From Mycolicibacterium holsaticum DSM 44478 = JCM 12374 (GTDB lineage Bacteria; Actinomycetota; Actinomycetes; Mycobacteriales; Mycobacteriaceae), in contig NZ_CP080998.1 of assembly GCF_019645835.1 (NCBI RefSeq), positions 186,001-250,000 of the forward strand: a stretch of 64,000 bases of DNA, written 5' to 3'. Positions 1 to 8,558 of this stretch are shown here, piece by piece (positions within the stretch are counted from its first letter, which is position 1; each line of letters opens with the position of its first letter). The position numbers and the translations under genes were made by a program. The notes under the pieces are model-generated. The model was given only the letters and a program-made list of their open reading frames with translations, did no database searches and was not told the origin of the DNA.

Positions 1-156
1 TGCCTGGGTGCCTCGCTGGCGCGGTTGGAAGGCCGGGTGGCACTCGAGGAGATTCTCAAGCGCTGGCCGGACTGGACGGTGGACACCGACAACGCCGTGC
101 GGGCCCCGACCGCCACGGTACGGGGCTGGGACAGCATGCCCACGATCGTGGGCTGA
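1..156 (+). CDS. Cytochrome P450, C-terminal fragment (cut by window edge)
   Basis: The window opens on the codon of a cysteine followed by LGASLAR, which is the end of the P450 haem-binding loop. This Cys should be the axial thiolate ligand of the haem. The following L-helix and terminal beta region (EEILKRWPDW, then RGWDSMPTIVG) are typical of bacterial CYPs that act as soluble monooxygenases with ferredoxin partners. Only the last 51 residues are visible, so CYP family and substrate cannot be assigned. The gene ends 124 bp before the HNH gene on the same strand. No ferredoxin gene follows it. Confidence 0.9.
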   Translation, partial: CLGASLARLEGRVALEEILKRWPDWTVDTDNAVRAPTATVRGWDSMPTIVG

Positions 157-280
157 GCGCCTACCACGGGGCACCGACAAATTTTGGGTGTGCGCTTGCG
201 GTTATCCCCAATCGCGGTTTGGTCCACAGATTGCTCGGTTGACCTGTGGCTGCAACGTAGTGGCTCGATAGCGTTGGCCC

Positions 281-1663
281 ATGGGCAGTTTCATCACCGG
301 ACAGGCAACGCGGGAGCGAATCGGCGCGCTGCTGGATCAGGTCGATGCCGCGTACGACGAGCTGCGCGGATTGTCCTCCGATCTGGTGGGAAACGTGTAC
401 CGCGTGCAGATGGCCGAGCGGTTGGAGGTCCAGCAGCGGGTCAACCGGGGGTTGATGTATCGGGTGTTCGGGGAGATCGCCGATCCACCGGATGAAACCG
501 CGATGGCGCCGGGTTTGGTGGATCGGCTGTGGGCGCGGCTGCGCATCCCGCCCGCAGAGATCAAACGCCGCATGAAGATGGCGCGAAGGATCTGCCCGCG
601 CCGCCAACTGAGCGGGCCACGGTTGCCGGCCTTGCTACCCGAGGTGGGCGCCGCCGTCGAACAGGGCGCGATCGGTGAGGATCACCTCAAGGAGATCTGC
701 ACGGCGATGGACCGGTTGCCCTCCAACATCTCGGTGACCGACCGCGACGATGTGGAAGCCAGCCTGGTCCGCCAAGCCACCAAGAACGACGCAGACATCG
801 TCAAAGCGGCCGGCAAACGCATCGACGACATCTTCAACCCCGACGGACACTACAACGAAGAGGACCGTCAACGCCGCCGCGGAGTCTCGCTGGGGACGCA
901 GGGCCGCGACGGGATGTCGCGGCTGACGGGCTGGGTCGATCCGGAGACCCGCTCCTACATCGAGGCGTGCAGCGCCGCGGTGCGTCCTGGACGTCATCTG
1001 CCCGACGGCGCCGTCGAAGAAGTACCCGATGAGCGCAACTCAGCGCAGCGGTGTCATGACGGCATCAAGCTCGGGCTTAAGGAAGGCATCGCCGCCGGCG
1101 GGTTCGGGTCTCATCGTGGGCATCCGGTGACGGTGATCGCGCGCACCACGCTGGCTGAGCTGAACCAGGCCGCCCACGCGGTGACCGATCCGCTGGTGTC
1201 GATGCCCGCGCCGGCCCGAACCGGCGGCAACACCGCGCTGCCGATGCGGGATCTGATCCGCATGGCCGCCGGCGCGATTCACTACCTGGCCGTGTTCGAC
1301 GACCACAGCGAGCGCCCGATCTATCTGGCCCGCCAGAAACGCATCGCCACCGCCGATCAGCGCATCATCTGCTACTCGCGCGACGGCGGCTGTACCCGGC
1401 CCAACTGTCTGGCGCCGGGCTATCACAGCGAGGTTCACCATGCCACCGACTGGTCAGCCGGGGGCACCACCGACGCCGACACCCTGTTCTTCGCGTGCGG
1501 GCCCGATCACGCGGCCGTCACGCAGGGCCGCTGGCAGACCACGGTCACCAAAGGCGGACGCCTGGCGTGGACCGATGGCACCAACGCACCCGAGATCAAC
1601 CACGCGCACCACCCCGACGAGCTGCTGCGCGGCGATCCGGATCCGCCGGATCACGGCGAGTGA
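281..1663 (+). CDS. DUF222 / HNH endonuclease family protein (13E12 type)
   Basis: A 460-residue protein with the N-terminal DUF222 helical domain of the mycobacterial 13E12 family and a C-terminal HNH nuclease-like module. The zinc-knuckle and His pair are visible: C371, C376 and HH at about 386-387, followed by GGTTDADT and ACGPDH. The Asn of a canonical HNH is Thr in this copy and the final motif is DH, so catalytic competence is uncertain. These genes are often multicopy, and in M. tuberculosis related REP13E12 copies serve as prophage integration sites. The ATG start has a TAGCGT hexamer at 269-274, seven bases upstream, which would fit a leaderless transcript. The 3' end overlaps the convergent SDR gene by 13 bp. 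Confidence 0.88.
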   Translation: MGSFITGQATRERIGALLDQVDAAYDELRGLSSDLVGNVYRVQMAERLEVQQRVNRGLMYRVFGEIADPPDETAMAPGLVDRLWARLRIPPAEIKRRMKMARRICPRRQLSGPRLPALLPEVGAAVEQGAIGEDHLKEICTAMDRLPSNISVTDRDDVEASLVRQATKNDADIVKAAGKRIDDIFNPDGHYNEEDRQRRRGVSLGTQGRDGMSRLTGWVDPETRSYIEACSAAVRPGRHLPDGAVEEVPDERNSAQRCHDGIKLGLKEGIAAGGFGSHRGHPVTVIARTTLAELNQAAHAVTDPLVSMPAPARTGGNTALPMRDLIRMAAGAIHYLAVFDDHSERPIYLARQKRIATADQRIICYSRDGGCTRPNCLAPGYHSEVHHATDWSAGGTTDADTLFFACGPDHAAVTQGRWQTTVTKGGRLAWTDGTNAPEINHAHHPDELLRGDPDPPDHGE

Positions 1664-2442
1664 GCTGGAGGCACCGGTATGTTGATCCGCTGATCGGCGG
1701 CGGGCACATCGGCAAAAGTCATGGGCCAAGGAGGTTTTCCGTGTTGTACGACCCAGCATGTGCCGGTGTCGTCCAGCGGGGCGGCGGCGGCGGTCAGGGC
1801 CGCGGCGGCGACGGCGTCGGGTTCCATGACCGGGACCCCGATTCGCTCGACGAGTTGGCGCCGGTCACCGAGGACGCCGGTTTCGGTGATACCCGGACAG
1901 ATGGTGTGGACCGCGATGCGCTCCGGCGCGAGGTTGGCGGCGATCGAGCGCATGAAACCGACCACCGCGTGCTTGCCCAACGAGTACACCGGGTCGGGGT
2001 GCCAGGGGATCAGACCGGCCATCGACGACGTCGCCAGGATGGTCCTCTCCCCGGCGGGAAGCGACCGCATGGTGCGCACGGCCGCGCGCACACCGAACAC
2101 CACACCGTCGAGGTTGACGCCGACCGATCTGCGGTACTGCACAAGATCGAGCGCGCCGATATCGCCGGACCAGTCAATGGTGATGCCCGCGTTGAGAAAC
2201 GCCAGATCCAGGCCGCCGAGTTCGGCGACGCATGTGGCGAAGGCCGCCTCAACCTGGCCGGGATCGGAGACGTCGCACTGCACGCCCACCCCGTCGAGTG
2301 CCGCGGCCACGGTTTCGGCGGCGTGGCCGTCGATGTCGACCACACACACCCGCATCCCCTCAGCGGCGAACCGGTGCGCGGCTGCCCGCCCGATACCGGA
2401 CCCGCCGCCGGTGATCAGCGCGACACGACCGGCCAGCTTCAC
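1651..2442 (-). CDS. Short-chain dehydrogenase/reductase (SDR)
   Basis: A 263-residue classical SDR that should catalyse NAD(P)-dependent oxidation or reduction of an alcohol or ketone in the cytosol. The nucleotide-binding TGGGSGIG lies at residues 11-18, NAG at 84-86, catalytic Ser at 139-140, and Tyr153 with Lys157 in YSLGK. Length is normal for the family. An acidic residue after the second beta strand (VVDIDG) hints at NAD rather than NADP preference. It is the second gene after the NTF2-like gene at 2446-2997 (3 bp apart), so the two are probably cotranscribed from the divergent promoter at about 3031-3045. Substrate unknown. Confidence 0.9.
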   Translation of the reverse strand: MKLAGRVALITGGGSGIGRAAAHRFAAEGMRVCVVDIDGHAAETVAAALDGVGVQCDVSDPGQVEAAFATCVAELGGLDLAFLNAGITIDWSGDIGALDLVQYRRSVGVNLDGVVFGVRAAVRTMRSLPAGERTILATSSMAGLIPWHPDPVYSLGKHAVVGFMRSIAANLAPERIAVHTICPGITETGVLGDRRQLVERIGVPVMEPDAVAAAALTAAAAPLDDTGTCWVVQHGKPPWPMTFADVPAADQRINIPVPPAHSP

Positions 2443-2445
2443 CGG

Positions 2446-2997
2446 TCACCACCGTTCGACAGGTTCGCTCTCCAACTTCAGCGGGCGAATGTAGGAGGCA
2501 TCGGTCTTGTCCCACTTGCCCTTGATAAAGCCCTTGACGGCACCGGAATTCAGCACCGATGAGTCACCGCTCATCATCCATTCGATGGTGCATCGCCGCA
2601 GTGCGATCTTCCATACCCCGTCGCGCCGCTCGAGCCGGTCCAGGTAGCGGCCGCCCATCAGCGACACCACCTTGCCGCCCTTGGATCGCATGGCGCCCAT
2701 CACGTAGCTCTCGGCGTGGGCCTCGTCGCCGTTGATCTCACACGTGTGGGTGGTGACGTTGTGCAGGTGATCCTCGAACACCGCGCTGTGCGCGGCGTTG
2801 GCCCACTCGCCGTACTCCGGACCGGATTTGACGGTCGGTCCGTGCTCGTCGACGCCGTCCTCCCAGTACACGCTTCCCATCAACTCGGCATCGTGGCGGT
2901 CGTGGCCGCGCGCCTGGTTCATTACGCAGTCCAGGATCGCCGCGCGGTCTTCGAGGTACTGCACGCGCTGCCGCAACTGTTCGAGTTCATCGGGCAT
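2446..2997 (-). CDS. NTF2-like / SnoaL-type protein
   Basis: A 183-residue protein with the cone fold signature of the NTF2-like (SnoaL_4) superfamily: an N-terminal helix (ELEQLRQRVQYLEDRAAI), a helix holding HDRHDAELM, and C-terminal strands with GGRYLDRLERRDGVWKI. In actinobacteria such proteins accompany SDRs and oxygenases in steroid, terpenoid or aromatic degradation, as isomerases, dehydratases or hydrolases, or as small subunits of other enzymes. The first gene of a two-gene minus-strand unit with the SDR, transcribed divergently from the LLM monooxygenase. Specific activity cannot be inferred. Confidence 0.8.
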   Translation of the reverse strand: MPDELEQLRQRVQYLEDRAAILDCVMNQARGHDRHDAELMGSVYWEDGVDEHGPTVKSGPEYGEWANAAHSAVFEDHLHNVTTHTCEINGDEAHAESYVMGAMRSKGGKVVSLMGGRYLDRLERRDGVWKIALRRCTIEWMMSGDSSVLNSGAVKGFIKGKWDKTDASYIRPLKLESEPVERW

Positions 2998-3030
2998 CGT
3001 CAGGAGATCCTTCCGCGAGAGATACTTTCC

Positions 3031-3076
3031 TTGTACGACTGTACAGCAGGGTCGATCGGACCGTACAGTCGTACAA
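3031..3076. promoter_or_regulatory. Divergent promoter/operator: perfect 14-bp inverted repeat
   Basis: TTGTACGACTGTAC at 3031-3044 and its exact reverse complement at 3063-3076 are separated by 18 bp. Each arm is itself an imperfect TGTAC-N4-GTACA dyad, the usual shape of a TetR-family operator. Read outward, each arm contains TACAGT (plus strand 3064-3069; minus strand 3043-3038), which fits the mycobacterial -10 pattern TAnnnT. A repressor bound here would block both operons. The probable ligand is the TetR protein encoded at 5002-5634. Seen: the repeat and hexamers. Inferred: promoter activity and repressor identity. Confidence 0.72.
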
Positions 3077-3077
3077 C

Positions 3078-4454
3078 ATGTCGAAGCGGATGATCTTCAC
3101 CCTGCTGGTGATGGACTCGATCGGGCACAACTTCCACGGCAGCTGGCGGCATCCGCGGGCCCGCAACCGAGAGTTCAAGGGTTTCGATTTGTGGGTCGAC
3201 CTCGCCAAGAAGGCCGAGCAGGCCAAGGTCGACGCGTTCTTCTTCACCGACGTCATGGGTGTACAGGGTGAGTACAACGGCTCACGCGACATCGTCTTCG
3301 AGATGGCGATGAACGTGCCGATCGGTGACTGCACCATGCTGATCCCGGCGATGGCCCACCAGACTGACAACCTCGGGTTTCTGTACACCAGCTCGGTCAT
3401 CTCGCATCACCCGTTCGTCTTCGCGCGCGCCGCCTCGACACTCGATCATCTGAGCAACGGCCGGATCGGGTGGAACATCGTCACCTCGGCCAACGAGAAG
3501 GCGTTCCGCAATCTCGGTCTGCCGGGCAACCTTTCGCACGACGAACGCTACGCATGGGCCAAGGAGTACGTCGACGTCACCTACAAGCTATGGGAGGGCT
3601 CATGGGACGTCGACGCGATCGTCAACGACGCGGGGAAGGGTGTCTACGCCGACCCGTCGAAGATCCACGACGTCAACCACAACGGCGAGCGGTACAGCGT
3701 CGAGGGCTTCAACCTCATGGAGCCGTCGCCGCAGCGCACCCCGGTGCTGGCACAAGCCGGCGGCTCGCCCGCCGGGCTCGACTTCGCGAGCAGCCACGCG
3801 GAGCTGATGTTCCTCTCGGCCTATTCGCTCGAGACCATCGCCCAGCAGGTCGGCAGCGTGCGCGAACTCGCACGCGCCAAGGGCCGCAAGGACGGCGACA
3901 TCCTGTTCCTGCAAGGCATGATGTTCGTCATCGGATCCACCGACGAAGAGGCGTACCGCAAGTGGGGCGAACTGGAGGAGTGGCGCAGCCCCGAAGCCCA
4001 GACCGCCTACTTCTCCAGCCTGAGTGGTATGGACCTGGGACAGTACGACCCGGCCACCCCGCTGGAAGACATCATCGAGGAGATCCCCGGCATCCAGGGC
4101 GCCTTCCTGGCCGTCATCAACGCCTGGCCCGACGGGTCCAAGCCGACGGTCAAAGATTTCCTCACCTCGCTGTCGCTGCCCCAGATGGTGGTCGGCTCAC
4201 CGGAAACCATCGCCGCGCGGCTGCAGGAGTATCAAGGTGCCGGCGTGGACGGGGTGCAGGTGATGAACATCCTGTTGCCCGAAAGCTACGATGAGTTCTT
4301 CGACCATCTGGTGCCTGTGCTTCAGGACAAGGGGCTCATGCAAAAGGACTATCGTCCAGGAACGTTGCGCGAGAAACTGTTTGACACCTCATCACCGGAT
4401 ATCTCCGATAGGCATCCCGCCGCCGGATATCGCGGCATGTTCTGCGGCCAATGA
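3078..4454 (+). CDS. LLM-class FMN-dependent monooxygenase (NtaA/SnaA/DszA-like)
   Basis: A 458-residue flavin monooxygenase of the bacterial luciferase-like class, most like the NtaA/SnaA/DszA branch: an N-terminal strand with HGSWRHP, then VDAFFFTDV, the long insertion with RIGWNIVTS, and the C-terminal VGSPETIAARLQEY segment. These enzymes use FMNH2 supplied by a separate reductase to hydroxylate or cleave substrates such as aminopolycarboxylates or organosulfur compounds. The next gene (4-bp ATGA overlap) encodes such a reductase. The ATG lies one base after the operator arm, with a candidate -10 at 3064-3069, so the mRNA may be leaderless. Substrate not inferable. Confidence 0.92.
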   Translation: MSKRMIFTLLVMDSIGHNFHGSWRHPRARNREFKGFDLWVDLAKKAEQAKVDAFFFTDVMGVQGEYNGSRDIVFEMAMNVPIGDCTMLIPAMAHQTDNLGFLYTSSVISHHPFVFARAASTLDHLSNGRIGWNIVTSANEKAFRNLGLPGNLSHDERYAWAKEYVDVTYKLWEGSWDVDAIVNDAGKGVYADPSKIHDVNHNGERYSVEGFNLMEPSPQRTPVLAQAGGSPAGLDFASSHAELMFLSAYSLETIAQQVGSVRELARAKGRKDGDILFLQGMMFVIGSTDEEAYRKWGELEEWRSPEAQTAYFSSLSGMDLGQYDPATPLEDIIEEIPGIQGAFLAVINAWPDGSKPTVKDFLTSLSLPQMVVGSPETIAARLQEYQGAGVDGVQVMNILLPESYDEFFDHLVPVLQDKGLMQKDYRPGTLREKLFDTSSPDISDRHPAAGYRGMFCGQ

Positions 4455-5005
4455 ACCAGGGCCCGGCCACGACGATCCTTGTGCTGGTCGGCAGCCTGCG
4501 ACGGGGGTCGATCAACAGGCAGATCGCACAGGCGGCCATCGACCAAGCGCCCAACCCGGTACGCATGCGGTTGTTCGACGGGCTCGGCGAATTACCTTTG
4601 TACAACGAGGATGTCGACACCGGGGATGTCGTGGAGCCTGTCGCGGCCTTTCGCGCCGCAGCCGCCGAAGCCGATGCGCTGCTGGTCGTCACGCCCGAAT
4701 ACAACGGGAGCATTCCGGGCGGGCTCAAGAACGCGATCGACTGGCTGTCACGGCCTTACGGCAGAGGCCCGATGAGTGGCAAACCGGCGGCCGTGATCGG
4801 CGCATCGCTCAGCCGGTACGGCGGCGTGTGGGCCCATGATGAAGCCCGAAAGTCGTTGGGCATCGCGGGACTTCGCATCGTCGAGTCGATCAGGCTGTCG
4901 GTACCGACTAAGACGCTCGACGGTCGGCACCCCGCCGAAGACGCCGATCTCGTGCGCACGCTGTGCGGCATCGTCGAAGACCTGGCCGCTGAAGTGTCCG
5001 CCTAA
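4451..5005 (+). CDS. NADPH-dependent FMN reductase
   Basis: A 184-residue flavodoxin-fold reductase. GSLRRGSIN (14-22) forms the FMN phosphate loop, and PEYNGSIPGGLKNAIDW (82-98) is the family signature. It should supply reduced FMN to the LLM monooxygenase upstream, with which it shares a 4-bp start/stop overlap and therefore probably a transcript and stoichiometry. Length is typical. Its TAA stop overlaps the TAG stop of the convergent TetR gene within CTAA (5002-5005), leaving no room for a terminator between them. Confidence 0.92.
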   Translation: MNQGPATTILVLVGSLRRGSINRQIAQAAIDQAPNPVRMRLFDGLGELPLYNEDVDTGDVVEPVAAFRAAAAEADALLVVTPEYNGSIPGGLKNAIDWLSRPYGRGPMSGKPAAVIGASLSRYGGVWAHDEARKSLGIAGLRIVESIRLSVPTKTLDGRHPAEDADLVRTLCGIVEDLAAEVSA

Positions 5006-5634
5006 CGGCCTGCCGGCTTGGCGCGTTTGCGCTTCGCCGGGGGCACCGGTGGTTCCACGGAATCCAGATAACGCTCGAACGCCTTGGTGACCTCGGCGTG
5101 TGCGGTCTTGACCCCGACACCCTCCTCGAGGCTGAGAAACTTGGGCAGCCCCGAAATCAGCAGCAACAGCGCCGATAACGACAGATCACCGCCCAGCCGC
5201 GCGTTCTTGCCGAACTTCGCGGTGAGCGCCTTCAACTGCACCTTGCGGACACTCTCGGTCGCCGCGGCGATCTCGGCCCGGATCGACTTGCGATGGTTAC
5301 CCAGCGCCATGAACTCCGTCATCAGCGCGCCGGTGGCCTCGTCCCAGCTGTACTCCCACAGCGCCCGCAGCGGATCGTCGGACCGCTTCTCCAACGTCTT
5401 GTTCAGGAACTCGAGGTTACGCGCCGAGTAGCGCCGGATCGCGGCGATGAAGATGTCATCGAGGGTGGGAAAGTAGTACTGCACCAGGCTCGGTGTGACC
5501 CCCGCCCTGGCGGCCAGGGCGCGATAGGTCACGCTGGCGTAGCCCTCGTCGAGCACCATCTTCTCGACAGAATCCAGTAGCGTGTCGCGGGTCTTGGACG
5601 TTTCGGCACCCACGCGGCGGGCAGATGAGGCCAT
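5002..5634 (-). CDS. TetR/AcrR-family transcriptional regulator
   Basis: A 210-residue one-component regulator. The helix-turn-helix is at about residues 34-57 (VTYRALAARAGVTPSLVQYYF), followed by a ligand-binding helical domain and a basic C-terminal tail (PPAKRKRAKPAGR). It lies convergent to the monooxygenase/FMN reductase operon and is the best candidate to bind the repeat at 3031-3076. A degenerate copy of the half-site at 5683-5696, upstream of its own start, may serve autoregulation. Effector unknown, probably the substrate or product of the LLM pathway. Confidence 0.9.
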   Translation of the reverse strand: MASSARRVGAETSKTRDTLLDSVEKMVLDEGYASVTYRALAARAGVTPSLVQYYFPTLDDIFIAAIRRYSARNLEFLNKTLEKRSDDPLRALWEYSWDEATGALMTEFMALGNHRKSIRAEIAAATESVRKVQLKALTAKFGKNARLGGDLSLSALLLLISGLPKFLSLEEGVGVKTAHAEVTKAFERYLDSVEPPVPPAKRKRAKPAGR

Positions 5635-5682
5635 GGTCTCCTCGTTCGGTCGACTGCGGACATTCTGTCATCCGCACCGCGC

Positions 5683-5696
5683 TGTACGCCCGTATG
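5683..5696. promoter_or_regulatory. Possible degenerate TetR operator
   Basis: TGTACGCCCGTATG matches the TGTAC-N4-GTACA pattern of the 3031-3076 operator except for the last two bases. It lies 49 bp upstream of the tetR start and at the start region of the LAL regulator. It could be a weak autoregulatory site, but a single imperfect match may be chance. Confidence 0.25.
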
Positions 5697-8558
5697 GTGA
5701 CACGTTTGACCGTGGACGATGCCAGCAAGCCGGTATCGTTTTCGCGTAAACCCTCAGATGCGGTGGTCCACGTGGCGAAGAACGATGCGGCGCGTCCCCT
5801 ACCCGGCCGACGTGAGGAATGCGCGACCCTGGACCGCCTGATCGCGACGGTCCGCTCCGCACGCAGCCAGGTCCTGGTTCTGCGCGGTGAGGCAGGCGTG
5901 GGCAAGAGTGCGCTGCTGGGATATGTGACCGATCATGTCCCGGGCTTCCGCGTCCTGCGGGCCGCGGGCGTGGAGTCGGAGATGGAGCTCGCGTTCGCCG
6001 GGCTGCAGCAGCTCTGCGCGCCGCTGTTGGACCACAGCGATGCGCTGCCCACGCCGCAACGCGACGCAGTGGGCACCGCGTTCGGTCGTAGCGCCGGCCC
6101 GGCGCCCGACCGCTTCCTGGTCGGCCTGGCGGTGTTGAGCCTGATGGCCGCCGCGGCCCGCGACCAGCCGCTGATCTGCCTGGTCGACGACGCGCAATGG
6201 GTGGACCTGGTCTCCATGCAGACCCTCGCGTTCGTCGCCCGCCGTCTGCTGGCCGAGCCGATCGCGCTGGTCTTCGCGGCGCGCGACAACACCGCCGACG
6301 AGTTGAGCGGCCTGCCCACCCTGGCGGTGGGCGGGCTGCGGCCCGATGACGCTCGCGCGCTGCTCGATTCGGTCATCCCCGGACGTCTTGACGAGCGGGT
6401 GCGTGACCGGATCGTCGCCGAGACACGCGGCAATCCGCTGGCCCTGCTCGAGCTTCCGCGCGACCTGCCGGCAGCAGAGTTGGCAGGCGGCTTCGGGCGT
6501 CCCGATGCGCGGCCCCTGGACAGCCAGATCGAGCAGGCCTTTGTGCGCCGCATCGAGTCGCTTCCGGCGCAGACCCAGCGGCTGCTGCTTACCGCGGCGG
6601 CCGAACCGGTCGGCGACGCCGTGCTATTGATACGGGCCGCGCAACGGCTCGGGGACACCCTCGACGCGGCCGCGCCCGCCGAAGCGGCCGGGCTGATCGA
6701 CATCGGCACCTCGGTGCGGTTCCGCCACCCGCTGGTGCGCTCTGCCGCCTACCGCGCCGCGAACCCCGAGCAGCGCAGGGCCGTTCATCAGGCGCTGGCC
6801 GAAGCGACCGATCCCGCATCCGATCCCGACCGTCGCGCATGGCACCTCGCCAACGCCGCGGCCGGACCCGATGAAGATGTGGCGGCCGAACTCGAACGGT
6901 CGGCGGGCCGTGCGCAGGCCCGCGGTGGAATCGCCGCCGCGGCAGCCTTTCTCGAACGCGCCACCGAACTGACCATGGATCCGGCGCTTCGCGGTGTGCG
7001 CGCACTCGCGGCGGCCCAGGCCAAGCGTGACGCGGCGGCACTCGACGGCGCAGACGAACTGCTCACCGTCGCGGCGACCGCACCGTTGGATGCGCTGCAG
7101 CGCGCCCGGCTGACGCGGCTGCAGGCCCAGATCGTCTTCGCCAAGAGCCGGGGTGGCGAAACGTCGAAGTCGGTCTCCGACACCGCGGTGGGTCTGCTGC
7201 ACGCGGCAAAAGGGCTCGAAACGCTCGACGACCGGTTGGCGCGCGAAACGTATCTGGAAGCCATGGGTGCCGCGATGCACGGCGGCAGGCTCTGTCCGCT
7301 CGGAGGAGCGGTGGAGGTGGCCGAGCCGGCACGGCTGGCTCCACCGGGTCCGCAGCCGCCGCGGCCGATCGACCTGCTGCTGGAGGGTCTCTCGACGCGG
7401 GTGACCGACGGCCACGCGGCGTGCGTGCCGACCCTGCGCGTCGCGCTGGACCTGCTGCGCGCCGAGATCGACCGCGGTGGCCCGGAGCTGATGAACTGGC
7501 TGTGGCTGGCGTTTCCCGTCGCCCAGGAGTCGGCCGTACACGAGCTGTGGGACGACGACATGTGGCACTACCTGGCCACCAATGCGGTCCGAATGGCCCG
7601 CACCGCAGGCACATTGGCGGTTCTTCCGGTCACGCTGGCCTACCGTGCGGGGGTGCACGTACAGGCAGGCGAACTGGCCACGGCGTCCGAACTGCTCGCC
7701 GAGGCCGACGCCATCACGGCCGCAACCGGATACGTCCCGGTCAAGTTCCCTGCGCTGATGCTGTCCGCGTGGCGTGGTGTCGAAGCCGAAGCGATGGAGC
7801 TGATCGACGCCGCGACCGCCGATGCGACCGCCCGCGGCGACGGTCGGCTGGCCGGCTTGGCCAGCTACGCCACCGCCGTGCTCAACAACGGGCTCGGCCG
7901 ATATGACGTCGCGCGGGTCGCCGGTGAAAGGGCCTGTGACCACGAAGATCTCGGTCTCTTCGGCTGGTCCTTGGTGGAGCTGATCGAGGCGGCGACCCGC
8001 AGTGACGAGCAGTCGGCGGCGATGAAGGCACTCGCGGCGCTCGAAGAGCGCACGCTCGCCAGTGAAACCGACTGGGCCCGAGGCATCTTCGCCCGGTCAA
8101 AGGCGCTGCTGGCGTCCGACGGTTCGGCCGAGCCGCTGTATCGCGAGGCGATCGAACGGCTCGGCGCCACCAGGATAGCCGTGCAGCTGGCGCGTGCAAG
8201 GCTCGTCTACGGGGAATGGCTGCGCCGCTGCAACAGGCGCGCCGATGCCCGTGCCCAATTGCGAAGCGCTCACGAGTTCTTCGTGGACATGGGTGCAGAA
8301 GCCTTCGCCGAGCGGGCGCGCCGGGAGCTTGCGGCGACGGGGGAGAAGGTGCGTCGCCGCCCGGTCGGGTCGGGGGAGCCGCTGACCGCCCAGGAGGCTC
8401 AGATCGCCCGGCTGGTCAGTGACGGTCTGACGAACTCCGAGATCGCCGCGCAGTTGTTCATCAGCGCGCACACGGTCGACTGGCATCTCCGAAAGGTGTT
8501 CGCCAAGTTGGGTATTTCGTCACGACGTCAACTTCGCGGCGCCGCACCGAACTTCTGA
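5694..8558 (+). CDS. LAL-type (large ATP-binding) LuxR transcriptional regulator
   Basis: A roughly 954-residue regulator with an N-terminal STAND-type AAA ATPase: Walker A GEAGVGKS at about 65-72 and Walker B LVDDAQW at about 163-169. A long helical, TPR-like middle region follows, and a C-terminal LuxR/GerE helix-turn-helix (LTAQEAQIARLVSDGLTNSE to SRRQL) fills about the last 58 residues. Such proteins integrate a ligand signal with ATP hydrolysis to activate operons. Start choice is uncertain: the frame is open from 5625, and GTG at 5772 would match the short N-terminus of the paralogue at 10357-13146. The 3' end overlaps the convergent NmrA-like gene by 31 bp. Confidence 0.9.
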   Translation: MVTRLTVDDASKPVSFSRKPSDAVVHVAKNDAARPLPGRREECATLDRLIATVRSARSQVLVLRGEAGVGKSALLGYVTDHVPGFRVLRAAGVESEMELAFAGLQQLCAPLLDHSDALPTPQRDAVGTAFGRSAGPAPDRFLVGLAVLSLMAAAARDQPLICLVDDAQWVDLVSMQTLAFVARRLLAEPIALVFAARDNTADELSGLPTLAVGGLRPDDARALLDSVIPGRLDERVRDRIVAETRGNPLALLELPRDLPAAELAGGFGRPDARPLDSQIEQAFVRRIESLPAQTQRLLLTAAAEPVGDAVLLIRAAQRLGDTLDAAAPAEAAGLIDIGTSVRFRHPLVRSAAYRAANPEQRRAVHQALAEATDPASDPDRRAWHLANAAAGPDEDVAAELERSAGRAQARGGIAAAAAFLERATELTMDPALRGVRALAAAQAKRDAAALDGADELLTVAATAPLDALQRARLTRLQAQIVFAKSRGGETSKSVSDTAVGLLHAAKGLETLDDRLARETYLEAMGAAMHGGRLCPLGGAVEVAEPARLAPPGPQPPRPIDLLLEGLSTRVTDGHAACVPTLRVALDLLRAEIDRGGPELMNWLWLAFPVAQESAVHELWDDDMWHYLATNAVRMARTAGTLAVLPVTLAYRAGVHVQAGELATASELLAEADAITAATGYVPVKFPALMLSAWRGVEAEAMELIDAATADATARGDGRLAGLASYATAVLNNGLGRYDVARVAGERACDHEDLGLFGWSLVELIEAATRSDEQSAAMKALAALEERTLASETDWARGIFARSKALLASDGSAEPLYREAIERLGATRIAVQLARARLVYGEWLRRCNRRADARAQLRSAHEFFVDMGAEAFAERARRELAATGEKVRRRPVGSGEPLTAQEAQIARLVSDGLTNSEIAAQLFISAHTVDWHLRKVFAKLGISSRRQLRGAAPNF

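Noticed and set aside
203..212. TTATCCCCAA, similar to a DnaA box, ahead of the HNH gene
   Set aside because: Single imperfect match without the cluster of boxes, AT-rich stretch or replication genes expected at an origin.
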